Assembly (NCBI GenBank): GCA_964030475.1 | Contig: CAXIPT010000023.1 | Span: 110,423-174,422, forward strand | Direction of reading: 5' to 3' | DNA: 64,000 bases | DNA from: Tethya wilhelma | Taxonomy: Eukaryota > Porifera > Demospongiae > Tethyida > Tethyidae | In this document: positions 1 to 10,240 of the stretch, piece by piece | How the letters are laid out: the number at the start of each line of letters is the position of its first letter | How positions within the stretch are numbered: position 1 is the stretch's first letter | The notes under the pieces: model-generated | What the model was told of the DNA's origin: nothing | What the model saw: only the letters and a program-made list of their open reading frames with translations | Database searches by the model: none | Position numbers and translations under genes: made by a program

Positions 1-1
1 T

Positions 2-2
<1 letters not shown>

Positions 3-32
<30 letters not shown>
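3..32. repeat. (TG)n microsatellite
   Basis: Uninterrupted TG dinucleotides at the window edge. The array corresponds to the TG array at 14110-14159 inside the paralogous gene copy, so it is part of the duplicated block and not an independent repeat. Confidence 0.95.
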
Positions 33-33
<1 letters not shown>

Positions 34-99
34 GCAAAATGTATTACATGCATGCATTAACATCCCATATCAACTGTCACAATATCATGTGTAAACATT

Positions 100-812
100 A
101 GTATACTAGCTGATTAATTTCTTGTTTTTTTACGCTAAACTTGAAGGAAAAACAGACAGTAGCAGTGATGAAATCACTCTGAGTGATGATGAATTAAGAA
201 TGAAATCTATAGGTATATACACAATGTCATGTATGCACTAATAATATTGTCAAGCGTAATACATGTATAGCTTGAGGCTATGAAACAGCATTAGACTAGT
301 CTAAGAGCATACATTGATACTATGGGTAACACATTGTCATGCATACATGTAGCTGAAAATATTAAACTTTGATACCTGAGGAGCTTTGGCAAGATAAAGC
401 AGAAGTGAGCTTATATGTCCGGGCCCATCCAAGTGTAAAATTTTATTAGATCAGTTTTTCAGGTGAATGGACGAATACCACCTAAAAGATATATAAAAAA
501 ATTCTATCTATAATATTATAATAAGCTTAGTATATAATTGTGAACATGATTTAATAACTGCATGAGTATATGAACACACAATGTTGATTAATCCTTATCT
601 TTGCATTCCATCGGCTTTATGTCGTATAATGTTATTATGACCCATAATACATTATACCACTGCATGACTGTATGTTCTTCTATAATAAAATTATATTAAT
701 TACTAACATAATGATCACATTTCTAGTATGCATGCATGCATAATTGTAGCGATGGAGGAATTGAGCGATCACTGATTCATAAAGTACTGAAGTCAAAAGA
801 GGTCAGTATATA
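100..812 (+). pseudogene. Duplicated 3' exons of the 12.9-15.6 kb integrase-derived gene
   Basis: This stretch aligns with 14220-14870: an Asp/Ser-rich exon ending about 212, an exon from about 352, and an exon from about 751 that ends in the same AAAAGAG|GTCAGTATATA junction at about 800. Compared with the other copy, one base is lost in the second exon. That brings TGA stops into frame, and the donor after the CCTAAAAG codons has changed from GT to AT. The copy is therefore broken. Homology stops abruptly at about 812, where the minus-strand LINE begins. The function of the encoded tail is unknown. The duplication and its damage are seen directly; the parent-daughter direction is an inference. 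Confidence 0.75.
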
Positions 813-2310
813 ATTGCCAACAGCTTGAGAAAGATGAGTTTTCATGATGGGGTCACAGCAAGCAAAAGTGTGAAGAAGACAATTAGCCTTGCGGCACATG
901 TACATATCCCTAGAGATGGCTTGAATATAATCATCATCAGTGAGGTTAAAAGATATTATATGGCCAAGATGAACAACTGTTCTACTTAAACACAAGTTCT
1001 GACCTAGAAAAATAAATCTAAGGGAAGGTTCAGCATCCACATTGAAATTCACCCCCTTATTAAACTTAATAAGTTGAGTTTTGCTTACATTAAAAGATAG
1101 ATGGTGCTGATCCGCAAACTCAGTGTAAGTCTGCAACATTCTACGAAGAGCTGAAGGTGAAGGAGCAATCAGAGCAATGTCATCTGCGTAGCAAACTGCA
1201 CCATGCAGCAAAGTGGTGTTTCCAGAAGCATCCAATTCCATCCCTTTTTAATGACACCAGAAGATCATCAATATAGATAGTAAACAGAATTGGGGAGAGA
1301 ACTCCACCTTGACGCACTCCATTGGTAGGACGAAATGGTTCAGAAAAGTCCGAGGCCCATCTCACCTTAAACTGTTGACTTGAGTACCAGAAGGAAAGAA
1401 GCCTAACCACAGCAGGAGGTAAATTTCTTTCCAGAAGCTTCTCAAAGAGAATAGCATGGTTTACACGGTCAAAAGCTTTGCTTGCATCCAAGAAGCAGCC
1501 ATAGACAGGAAAACCATTCTCAAGATACTTCTGTATAACATTCTTAAGAACCCCTGTACAAAGATCTGCAGAGTAGCCAGGTTTAAATCCAAACTGCAGT
1601 GGTGATGTGGTAAATGAATCCTGAAAGTCGAACATTCAAACACCTTACTAAGAGTCGGTGTGAGGGCAATGGAGCGATAGCTGTCAGATGCATGTATATA
1701 CGTAGATGGATCCTTGCCAGGCTTGGGAATAGGAACCAGAATACGATCACGAATTGAATCTGGGACAAAGCCATGATGAAGCATTGCTGTAAACAACTGT
1801 GAAAGAGGATCACAAAGCACTTCCTTTGTATAATTATATAAAATGGTTGGAAATGCAAGCAGAGCCATCTTGCTTCCTTGGTTTAAGTTGAGATATTGCA
1901 TCAAGAACAGTCTCAGGCGACACATGAAGAGAAGACAAATCAGAAGATGGTAAGGATTTACTAACATCATTGAGAGGGTTGTTACGAAGATTAGATTGAG
2001 AACAGCTATAGGAGTTAAAAAGTGTTTCAAGCTTTGCAGAGAATAGATTGGCAATGTCCTCTTAGCTACTGCAACCATCAACAGAGCTGGCAACATTTGA
2101 GGAGGCTCCCCTGGAGGATCTTGATAGTGCTTTGACTTGTTTCCAGAATTCTTGAGGGGTAGCATGAGAGAGAGAATGAGCAAGTTTCTCACGTCTTATG
2201 TGACCTTGACAGCGTTGAAGACAACGAACTTCATACTTGAATCTCCTCTTGGAGTTCTTTTTAATCTGGAACAAGACACCAGAAGTTGGACAGCCACAAT
2301 CAGACCACAT
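812..2310 (-). pseudogene. LINE linker and reverse-transcriptase segment
   Basis: Upstream of the polymerase, 2310-2062 contains FKYEVRCLQRCQGHIRREKL and FWKQVKALS, the basic linker that separates endonuclease from polymerase in these elements. The polymerase fingers, palm and catalytic motifs follow in three reading frames (1858-1583, 1635-1180 and 1241-777), so at least two frameshifts exist. The catalytic aspartates of motifs A and C are preserved in sequence, which points to a moderately young relic. The thumb region stops at the duplicated-gene junction. Confidence 0.85.
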
Positions 2311-2626
2311 CTTATGCCAGAAATTAGCTGTTTGCTTCAGTGGGACAGCAGCTCTGGACCATCCAGGAAGAGAAGATCATCTTGAATGATGTTTGTGCTT
2401 TGGAAAAGAGTTAATAGATTCATCAATGATACAACAAATTAGTTGATTACAAAAAGAATTGATATTGTGAGCATGCTTAACACAAGCAGGATCACAACAG
2501 TTCAGCACATCAGGTGATATAGTTTGGGCAGTGATGACATCAGAGATTCAGAGTAGGCTGACAAGTGACCTAGCTGGATCTACCTTATTCCAATTAATAG
2601 AATGATGAGACGTTGAAGTGGATGAA

Positions 2627-3472
2627 CTATGAGAGACATGTGCACATGAATGAGTAATGGGTACTGAGAGGACACCGGCCAGAAAACAAAAGATTAAAAT
2701 GCAATGATAGATGATCAGAGAAATTTTCAGGGGAGTCTTGAGTTATGACATTGTTAATGAGAGAAATATCATAAGAGAGAGTGAGAACATGATTAATTGA
2801 GGAGAGAGAGGAATAGTCCTCATTGTGATAAGTAAAATTAGCATTGTCAGCTCGGACAAGTGAATGTGAAGACATAAACGAAGACAAACAAAATACATTG
2901 GGACCACCACGAGTGAAATCCGAACATTAAAGTCCCCAGCAATAACTAGATTGTCAAAATTTTCTGAAGAAATGTAACCCTCAAGTTTATTAATACAATC
3001 AAAAAAAGTAGAATGAGACTCAGAGGATGAGTAATCAGTTGGCAAATAAACACAAATAAGAAAAGTAGTATAGGTCGAATTGGCATGATGATTATGTGAA
3101 CTTAAAGAGATGGCACAGAACCGTTTGGAGTTATATAGTGAAAATCCTACGTACAATTGGAGACAATGATTTGCGATAGAGAATACCACAACCGCCATAA
3201 GGACGACCAAAAAGTAATTCATACGAGTCCATACCACTAACGCCAACATATAGGAAGTTGTTAGATATAAGAAGTGCATCAAGATTCTCACAGAAGAGCC
3301 AATGTTCTTGAATAAGACAAATATCACAAGAATCAGGCAATGTATTAACATATAGGGATCCTGATTTCCAACCTCTGCAGTTATAGGTAACTACCTTTAA
3401 GTAGTCTGTGTGGGTGTCAATCTGAGGGTTTACGATGGGAAGACTGTCGAGACTCGAGGGGCAGATCTTCAC
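2627..3472 (-). pseudogene. LINE apurinic-like endonuclease segment
   Basis: The segment begins with VVTYNCRGWKSG and DICLIQEHWL, matching the Asn and Glu motifs that open exonuclease/endonuclease/phosphatase-fold LINE endonucleases. Downstream GGCGILYRKSLSP and VIAGDFNVRI supply the GG-x-G-I and GDFN motifs. The reading frame changes between blocks at about 3130 and again at about 2890, so the enzyme is not encoded intact. This domain nicks target DNA during target-primed reverse transcription in functional elements. Confidence 0.8.
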
Positions 3473-3483
3473 GAATGAACAAC

Positions 3484-4026
3484 TTAATTGTATTTCTCAA
3501 GACTTAAGGTTACGCCGAGCAGCAAGGAGAAGTCTACAATCTCATACACTGACAAGCTTAATCGAAAGGGGACGAAGTCAAGAGGGTGAATCATCAGTAG
3601 ATTTAGCTTTTTGCTACCAATACGAAAAGCATCCCTAATGCCTATAGATTTACCTAAAAGGTGTGTGACAACTTCATCAATAATGCATTTAGTTTCCGAA
3701 AGTGGTAACTCAGGAACACCAAACAGTCTGAAACAGAATAACATTGAAGGAACGATCAACATAAGCACAAGGTTTACTAGTAGAGTAACTAGAAGCTTGA
3801 GTGGATAGTTTTGAAGAGCCAGTGCCTTGTGAGCTCTGCTGACAGCAGCATCATTAGATTTACTGGACATCATCAGTGTAGAGAAGGAAGACACAGAGGA
3901 TGAAAATTCATATAATTTGGATTGCAGTGAGTCAATTGTGTCATCAAGAGCCTTCCTAATACTGGAGAGAAAGAGAGCATCAATTTTATCAGTAAGAGTT
4001 GAGATGGCTTTAGTGTTGTCCTCCAA
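3484..4026 (-). pseudogene. LINE ORF1-like fragment
   Basis: The N-terminal part is polar and heptad-like (KAISTLTDKIDALF and on), consistent with a coiled coil. A later part contains LFGVPELPLSETKCIIDEVV and IRDAFRIGSK, a pattern typical of ORF1/nucleic-acid-chaperone regions preceding the endonuclease in many LINEs. Frame continuity is lost around 3700. The gene lies directly upstream of the endonuclease segment on the same strand. Its biochemical role (RNA binding) is known for the family and is not shown here. Confidence 0.6.
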
Positions 4027-4063
4027 TCTCTTCGAAATAGTATTACGCGATTATAAAAATGAG

Positions 4064-4147
4064 CTACGACGCGCGCGCCGCGCAGCGGCGCGCGCGTCGT
4101 AGTTCTCTGTGCTTGTGTTTTTCCTTTTTCCGTTTACGTTCCTACAG
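4064..4147. repeat. GC-rich perfect hairpin with CCGTTTACGTT tail, upstream of the ParB-like gene
   Basis: A palindrome with 17-bp arms (TACGACGCGCGCGCCGC and its complement) occupies 4064-4102. It is followed by a spacer and the tail TTTTTCCGTTTACGTTCCTA. The same hairpin and tail, in the same order, lie at 16000-16083 upstream of the SAM-domain gene. It may be a very short mobile element or a shared promoter module; the sequence cannot decide. Confidence 0.8.
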
Positions 4148-4166
4148 TAGCCGTATACTAGGTTAT

Positions 4167-4180
4167 TGCGCGCATGCGCA
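4167..4180. promoter_or_regulatory. NRF-1-like palindrome upstream of start codon
   Basis: TGCGCGCATGCGCA lies about 80 bases before the ATG at 4258 and contains the GCGCATGCGC core recognised by NRF-1 family factors in animals. Shorter AATGCGCATG versions lie near the starts at 24529 and 35755/35943. The match is seen in the sequence; promoter function is inferred. Confidence 0.45.
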
Positions 4181-4257
4181 TTAAGTCTACTACCATTTTT
4201 CAGGACTCAGGTGTCATAAAACAGTTCACTTGAAGAGTTTGAAAAGAAAGCTTCCCA

Positions 4258-7200
4258 ATGAGTGGTTTGTGGTGTTTGAAGATTGAAGGTAGAACTAAGA
4301 GATCTATCTATCTTTACCGCGATGGGGTGAGGCTGAAAGACAACGAAGGAGCGGATCTAGAGCCGATTGTGGACGCACAAGCTAAGTCAGCCCAGAACGG
4401 AGAGTTTCTAGTTGTAAGTTAAATTCTGATTTGACAAAAATGTTTAGCGATTGGTATATGCTCTACACTATTGTGTAAACAATCACCTAGCCTTAGATCA
4501 AGAGCTTTGGCTAGCTTGTGCTAAACAAAATTTGAACATGCATGTTCGATCAAAGATGAAAAAAATAACACTGAATCAATACTCTTTTTTTTACATATAT
4601 AGCTGTCTATTTTATTGTGCCATATTTAATATTTTCTTTTGTATATAAATGTAACAGTTCAAGACCATCACTAACCAGAAGCACCGAGCATTGAAGTTTG
4701 GAAAGTTCAAAGTCACAGAGAATGAGCTATGTGCTCTTTTCAGAAATGCTGATGGAGCAGTTGGATTTGCCAAAATTTTCAGAATTGAAGTTAGCTGTTG
4801 CCTTGACTGTAATAGTGGACACTATTCAGGTACAATATTTACAAAGAGGACTTGCTTGCATCTCACATCAGTGTGTTTGGTAGTTAATAACCATGTTTGT
4901 ATCTCTGAACTCAGGTCAACTGCATTCCTGCAACACAAACGAATGCTCATCCTCTGGTGCCACTGGTAATCTCTCACTCCCCAAATCTCGACCCCCTGCC
5001 TCTGATGCTACTCGACCCTCTACCTCCGGTGGTACTCGACCCCCTGCCTCTGATGCTACTCGACCCTCTACCTCTGTCACCACTGGTAATATAACTGGTC
5101 ACTGTTATGTATGTGAACAGAGTTGTGATTATAACAAAAATACACTTTTTCAGGGAGGAAGCCAGTTAAGAGAAAGAGAGGTGAAGTAGAAGCAGACATG
5201 AGTGAGATGTCCTCATCCATTCAGGACTCATTCATTGGTAAGTGATGTTACACAACACACTACTCCAAATGTGTCCCCAGTACTTTTCCGATAGGTAGCC
5301 TATGTTGTGGCATTAAATCTTTTTAGAGTTTTGCTCATTAATTTTTGACAAATCCAAGTTTAAATCTTGTCCTACTGAGCATACTCAGTAATTTTCAAAG
5401 CATGAAGGTGCTACATACTTGTATAATATCAAAACCTGTAGTTTACATTCACCCTATAGTGTTTGCAATGATTGAGTCTGTCGGCTGCAAAGCCAAGTCA
5501 GGTCAATGGGCCTCTTAGCATATCAGTGTTGTATAGTATACAGTACTTAGAATGTATTTACCCCGATCAAGTTTCACTATCTTGTTTAGCTCTTGTCAGC
5601 CTATTGTTAGGGCAATTCTCTTTTATTTGGTGTGTACACACACTACGTATACGTTGTTTTTGAAGTGTATTATGTGTGTGTGTGTGTGTGTGTGTTGTAA
5701 TTGGTGGGTGTTGAGATTCTTCATTTGCCAGGAATCTATTGAAATTATGTGTACATTGGCCTTAGAGCTATTCAGAGCTAGGATACTTTTGTGCCTAATC
5801 TGTAAATACTGTGGATAATGAGCTAATCTTTTGAGAAATGGAAACCTCGTTAAGGTAATGATATGCAAAAAAATTCATGTTCAAGTACAAGGTATGCTTG
5901 TTGAATTACAAGATGGGGTAATTTGAGGTTAACCTGAGAACAGCTATACAGACTCACACTCTCTTTTAACAGTGCATGTGTAATACGGAGCTAATAATTG
6001 TGATCAACATCTATACTGTCTCTTCATTATGTTTAATAGGACAGTATCAGCTTCCTTTGGGATGCCTGATTGAACCGTCAGCAGAGAGACTTTTACGTCC
6101 TGTGGATAGAGTCTTTGTCGAGCACCTCAAAGAAGAGATGGTCATCAATCCTACTGGTGATGTTGCACCGATGCTAGGGCTCGTGTATACAGATAACTTT
6201 GACAAGCAACACCCGGAGGTGTACAAGTACGAGACAATTGGGGGAAATAACTCGAGAGTAGCACTTGCTGAACTGGTGAGCGAGAATCCAGAGTTGAAGT
6301 CCCAGCCATGCTTCCTCAGTCGTCCAGTATCGATCTACCTGAACTTGTCCAACGACCAGGCACAATTCCTTGCCCAAAAGCACAATCGTGCCAGTGGGTT
6401 CACACATCAAATGACTTCTCAAGACCAGGTACAGTAATTGTCATGATAATTATAGCAGGAATTTCATCCTACAGTATGATTTCTCATTTGGTGTTAGTTT
6501 GGTTTTGCATTTTGATTTTATAAACACAATAATGGACAAGCTGCTTATGTACCTGATTATGTAAGAGATTTTAGGGGCTGGGCCTTGTATTGGATTATGT
6601 ATAGCTATGATTCTATTGTTCTAAACTGTACATGTCGGCTGTGTATTTTCTTGCTTTCCCTTCTTACGATCTTCTGTCATTTTCATTATGTACATGCAGG
6701 TGAATCTTTGCAGAAAGCGTCTGTTTGTTTTGAACAAGGCAGATGTCCTCAGTGATGAGACTCCAAAGGCATCTAATGAATGGAGGGAAATGTGCTCAAG
6801 CATCCTGATGTTAACTGTAAGCTATAATTGTAACTATTCAGATGTTCATTAGTGTTGTCATGTATTTGGGTTCATGGGCCTGACATGAGATCTCTTTGTT
6901 TCCATGAGTGAAAGGTCAAGTTTATATTAATTTTGTTGTTTTGTTTTCTTTCTGAATTAGCGCAAGCAATTGCAAGAAAACATGATATTTTTTCTGGCAT
7001 CGCTCAACCAGGACAACTACAGAGTCCTGACAGAAATCATCGCAAAGTACGAGAACGGAAAGTTAGGGAAAGTCCCTAAATCTAAGCAGGCTACCATGGC
7101 TAAGCTGGATTGCAAAGGATCTAATTTCAAAGGTTTGTGTGTGTGTGTGTGTGTGTGTATGTAAACTTAGCACTATGTAAGATCATTTTACACGATTATA

Positions 7201-9144
7201 TAGGGCTACGTAATCTTGATGACAGCACAGTGTTTACTCTCTTGTCTGAAGTCAACAGTGGAGTGCTACCTCTCAACCAGCTGAAACGGAGGTGTGACCA
7301 CATAAAGAAGATAAAGGCTATCAGGGAGAGCTTCATTACGCAAGTGGGAGTTACAACATGGAAGGAAGCTAATGAGAAGTTTCCAAACTACACGTCCGAT
7401 GAGGCCTTGCTCCCATTTGCAAACAAGCATGGTCCAGAGTGTGCAGCCTTTGTGCATCATTGCCAGAAGGCAATTAAAAGTACCGCAGCAAAGAACACTG
7501 CAGTGCAGCATGTAAGTTCGTAGAATACATACAGTATGTATATATAAACTATATGTTCTAAACTGGGTAATAATCTACGCTAATCATTCGTATCTATAGG
7601 GCGATGTATCCATTGTAGAGAGCACAGGCCAGGAGACTGTCATTGCTCTTGTCAGGAGCAGTTCTGAATGTTTAACACATGAAAAGATTGCTGCTGTGCT
7701 CCCACAGTTCAGTGGATTTCCACTGACGATCTCGTATGTAGCAGAGGGAAGTGATTGCAAGAGTAAGGTATGTTCTGGCCGTGAATAATATGTGATATAC
7801 TCAGGATGGGTGGGAAATACATGTATCGGTACTTGGTGCCTCGGGTTTTTTTCTGGTTCCTGTTTACTGGTCTGGTTGACTATTGTCAAATATCATTTTG
7901 TTGAGGCCTTTGTTGGATATTTTGGATAGGGTACCTACTGTAGTTTGCGTAACCAGATTCCAGATAATCAATTGCCTTCATTTTTCTGATACAAAACAGA
8001 TCAGTTCTCTCTTGCGATGTGTGAAGTCAATCAATGTGTGGGCTGGAGAGTCTGAGTACATCATATTGCTTCATTGTGGAGTATTGATGCTAGACGAAGT
8101 GAAGAGATGTTTCACTAATGAAGAAGATGGTATACACACGGAAATAGTCTATTGGAAAAGACCTGATACCACAAATAACAAACGTGGGTTTGTACGCTAT
8201 GATCACATTTCATGCATGCATATCTGTGTGTGTATTTATTTTGTTCCTCACAATACATGCAGATCGTCTATTTTCTCAAGATGTCTCAGCTATTGTCCTG
8301 GCAACGAATTCGTTTGGAAGCATCAAATGTCGCCAGGCCAATGCTAGCCTGCAATCCAATTTGATCAGTGGCAGTCTGAAGAATGTATCTGAAGTTTTGA
8401 TCACGTCACTGACGCTTCCAGGTGACTGGATACTGGACATCGAGAACACTTCAGGTTGGTACTGCTATAATTATTAAAATGACAGACAGAAGACACTCAT
8501 TGCTTATAGTATGTGCATCAACTAGAAAAGATACTAATTGAACCCAAAATGATGCCAATGCACATGGTTGTATACCACTTTTTTCAACCACATTATAATG
8601 TGTTCTTGGAATTTCAGCACAGATGTATATACTGTTTACGGATGCTGATAATTCAACTGCCTGAGAAAACTGTTGAAATTTCAACTACATGTATATTCCC
8701 AGGATAAACTGTTGAAATTTCAACTATATACCCGGGATAAACTGTTGAAATTTCAACTATAATACCCGGGATAAATTGTTGAAATTTCAACTGCCTGGGA
8801 TAAACTGTTGATATACCCGGGATAAACTGTTGAAATTTCAACTATACCCGGGATAAACTATTGAAATTTCAACTATATACCCGGGATAAACTGTTGAAAT
8901 TTCAATTGCCTGGGATATACTGTTGAAATTTCAACTCTATCAAAGTGATGCATTACTTTTTGAAAACGTGTATACATTATTATTTTTTTTTTCATTAGGT
9001 GATGTATTGGCTGCTTGCAGAGAGTGTGGAAGAAATGCAGTTGGCGTTGGCGATACGGTTTTGGAATTAGAATCGTCGCTCATTGAAGAAAGTGAAGAAA
9101 TAGACGAAGAAGAGTCTGATGATTCCGATGTACTGGAAAAGTGA
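4258..9144 (+). CDS. ParB-like domain plus degenerate N4/N6 DNA-methylase-like protein (12 exons)
   Basis: Exons are 4258-4413, 4658-4829, 4915-5085, 5154-5237, 6040-6428, 6700-6816, 6961-7132, 7204-7511, 7600-7767, 8000-8183, 8263-8454 and 8999-9144. All splice sites are GT-AG, every phase agrees, and the joined frame is about 752 codons without a stop. Residues 1-110 are unrecognised. A Pro/Ser/Thr-rich linker and a basic KPVKRKRG stretch (possible nuclear signal) follow. Residues about 195-290 resemble ParB/Srx: LPLGCLIEP, RPVDRVFVEHL and YETIGGNNSRVALAEL, with a GGNNSR loop where ParB has its nucleotide-binding GxxR. The C-terminal 170 residues follow the order of beta-class N4/N6 methylases: EIVYWKRP, then SNLISG, then PGDWILDIENTSGDVLAAC and GRNAVGV. 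The usual (D/N/S)PP(Y/W) and FxGxG residues are not found, so catalysis is doubtful. An acidic tail ends the protein. Domain calls are by eye. Confidence 0.85.
4915..5085 (+). other. Linker exon with internal repeat and two in-phase splice donors
   Basis: This exon encodes a duplicated RPPASDATRPSTS unit. The sequence CCACTGGTAAT occurs at both 4960-4970 and 5080-5090. Using either GT as donor leaves the same codon phase, so use of the upstream donor would remove 40 codons without a frameshift. Alternative splicing is inferred, not shown. Confidence 0.6.
5671..5694. repeat. (GT)n microsatellite in intron 4 of the ParB-like gene
   Basis: A short TG array lies in the 802-base intron 5238-6039, the longest intron of this gene. 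The rest of this intron is AT-rich and shows only a decayed TACTGAGCATACTCAGTA palindrome at about 5376, a trace of the TIR element family found at 10.7, 22.1 and 31.8 kb. Confidence 0.85.
7133..7159. repeat. (TG)n microsatellite at a splice donor
   Basis: The TG array begins directly at the donor of exon 7 (7132|GTTTGTGTG). The 5' splice signal of this 71-base intron is therefore built from the microsatellite itself. Confidence 0.85.
8650..8936. repeat. 33-bp minisatellite with nested palindromes in the last intron
   Basis: About eight imperfect tandem copies of a unit combine the 14-bp palindrome GTTGAAATTTCAAC with a TACCCGGGATA block. They sit within the intron 8455-8998 of the ParB-like gene. 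Unit length varies because the CCCGGG block is replaced by CTGGG in some copies. There are no spacers of unrelated sequence, so this is not a CRISPR array. Confidence 0.9.
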
Positions 9145-9264
9145 CTGCTGTAGCTAATTTTAGTCAATAGTATTCATGAGTATTGTAATAATTACATTAA
9201 TCCTTTAAAGTTTAACAATAATAATTTTGGAAAATGGAATTCTATGTTGAAATTGGAAGGGCTT

Positions 9265-10240
9265 TAGAGACACGGTATACAAGATATAATAGATACACAA
9301 GATACAGAGAGCACAAGAGACACAGGGTATACGATAGAGACAAGATATACCGTAATTCGCGATTTTTTCGTTGTGAAAATTTTCGCATAAAATAATTTCG
9401 CGCTAAAATAATTTCGGACAGATCTAATTAGACGAAAATATTTTACGGTGACAAACGAGTCCGTACGGCCGTGCAAGTGAGAAAGAGAGAGATCATGGAG
9501 CTAGAGCTGCCCCGCTGCATGCGTTAGAGGTTATCATGTATACAAAACTACCTGGACAGCTATAGTAGGAGAAGAACTCGCATGTAGGAGAGAGCCAACC
9601 AACAGTGCTGATAGTCCATCACCTTCTGTACTTCGAGGTTAGCAGAAGCAATAGCAGCAGACGGAATGGCCCTGGAGAGGGATCCTTGTGGATCAGGTAG
9701 CCCATCAACTGGCTTGAAATAGCGAAGAATAGACATTGTTTCGAGGAAAAGAGCTCAAGCAGTACAGTAAACTTTCACACTTTTGTTTGAACACGTGAAG
9801 TTTTCCCATTCTAAATATTCGTCAGAAAATATTTCGTGTTTAAATATATTCGCGTAAATAATTTTCGGACACTGTTCTATGGATGAAAATATTTTCGCGA
9901 CGAAAAAATCGCGAATTACGGTAGAAGTATACAGTAGATACACAAGATACAGAGAACACAAGAGACGCAGGGTATACAATAGAGGTACTGTATACAAGAT
10001 ATAGAAGTATAGCTATAGTAGATAATACAAGATACAGAGAGCACAAGAGATGCAGGGTATATACGATAGAGGTCACTGTATACAAGATATAGAAGTAAAC
10101 ACTATAGATACACAAAATACAGAGAGCACAAGAGACACAAGGTATACGATAGAGATACTGTATACAAGATATAGAAGTATACAGTAGATACACACAGCTG
10201 TATACAAGATATAGAATTAAGTATACATTAGAAGCACAAG
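9265..10240. repeat. About 75-bp minisatellite array (interrupted)
   Basis: Tandem units built from ATACACAAGATACAGAGAGC, then ACAAGAGACACAGGGTATAC, then GATAGAGGTACTGTATAC recur from 9265 to 9349 and from 9924 to about 10240. The middle is occupied by a 572-bp inserted element. No gene is seen in 9145-10690. The part from 10241 to 10690 holds only AT-rich sequence and a short (CG)n run near 10643. Confidence 0.85.
9350..9921. mobile_element. MITE with TA target duplication (CCGTAATTCGCGA termini)
   Basis: The left end CCGTAATTCGCGATTTTTTC and the right end form terminal inverted repeats of about 35 bp, and TA dinucleotides flank both ends (9348-9349 and 9922-9923). The neighbouring minisatellite units carry the uninterrupted target CAAGATATAGAAG. 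Empty sites exist in the same array, which defines the insertion exactly. TA duplication fits the Tc1/mariner superfamily. There is no transposase ORF, so the element is non-autonomous. Confidence 0.9.

Larger units (their letters stand above)
812..4030 (-). mobile_element. Decayed CR1/L2-type non-LTR retrotransposon (LINE)
   Basis: Read on the minus strand, three blocks follow in the canonical order: an ORF1-like segment (4026-3484), an apurinic-type endonuclease (about 3472-2880) and a reverse transcriptase (about 2060-1180 and on to 812). Frameshifts and stops break every block, so no full ORF remains. Reverse-transcriptase landmarks are readable. There is a YRSIALTPTLSKVFE segment, motif A with FLDASKAFDRVNH, motif B with GVRQGGVLSPILF and motif C with YADD. 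The element ends about 100 codons after YADD with no 3'UTR or tail visible, so it lacks its 3' end, whereas LINEs usually lose their 5' end. Placement in the CR1/L2/Rex-like group comes from domain order and motif style and is moderately sure. Confidence 0.9.

Noticed and set aside
8650..8936. CRISPR-like array (regular palindromic repeats)
   Set aside because: Units are directly tandem and the intervening bases are part of the repeat, so there are no unique spacers; it is an intronic minisatellite.
4258..9144. Bacterial contamination or symbiont origin for the ParB/methylase-like gene
   Set aside because: Eleven introns with GT-AG borders and consistent phases, AT-rich introns and eukaryotic-style flanks show it is encoded in the eukaryotic genome. 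An ancient transfer remains possible.
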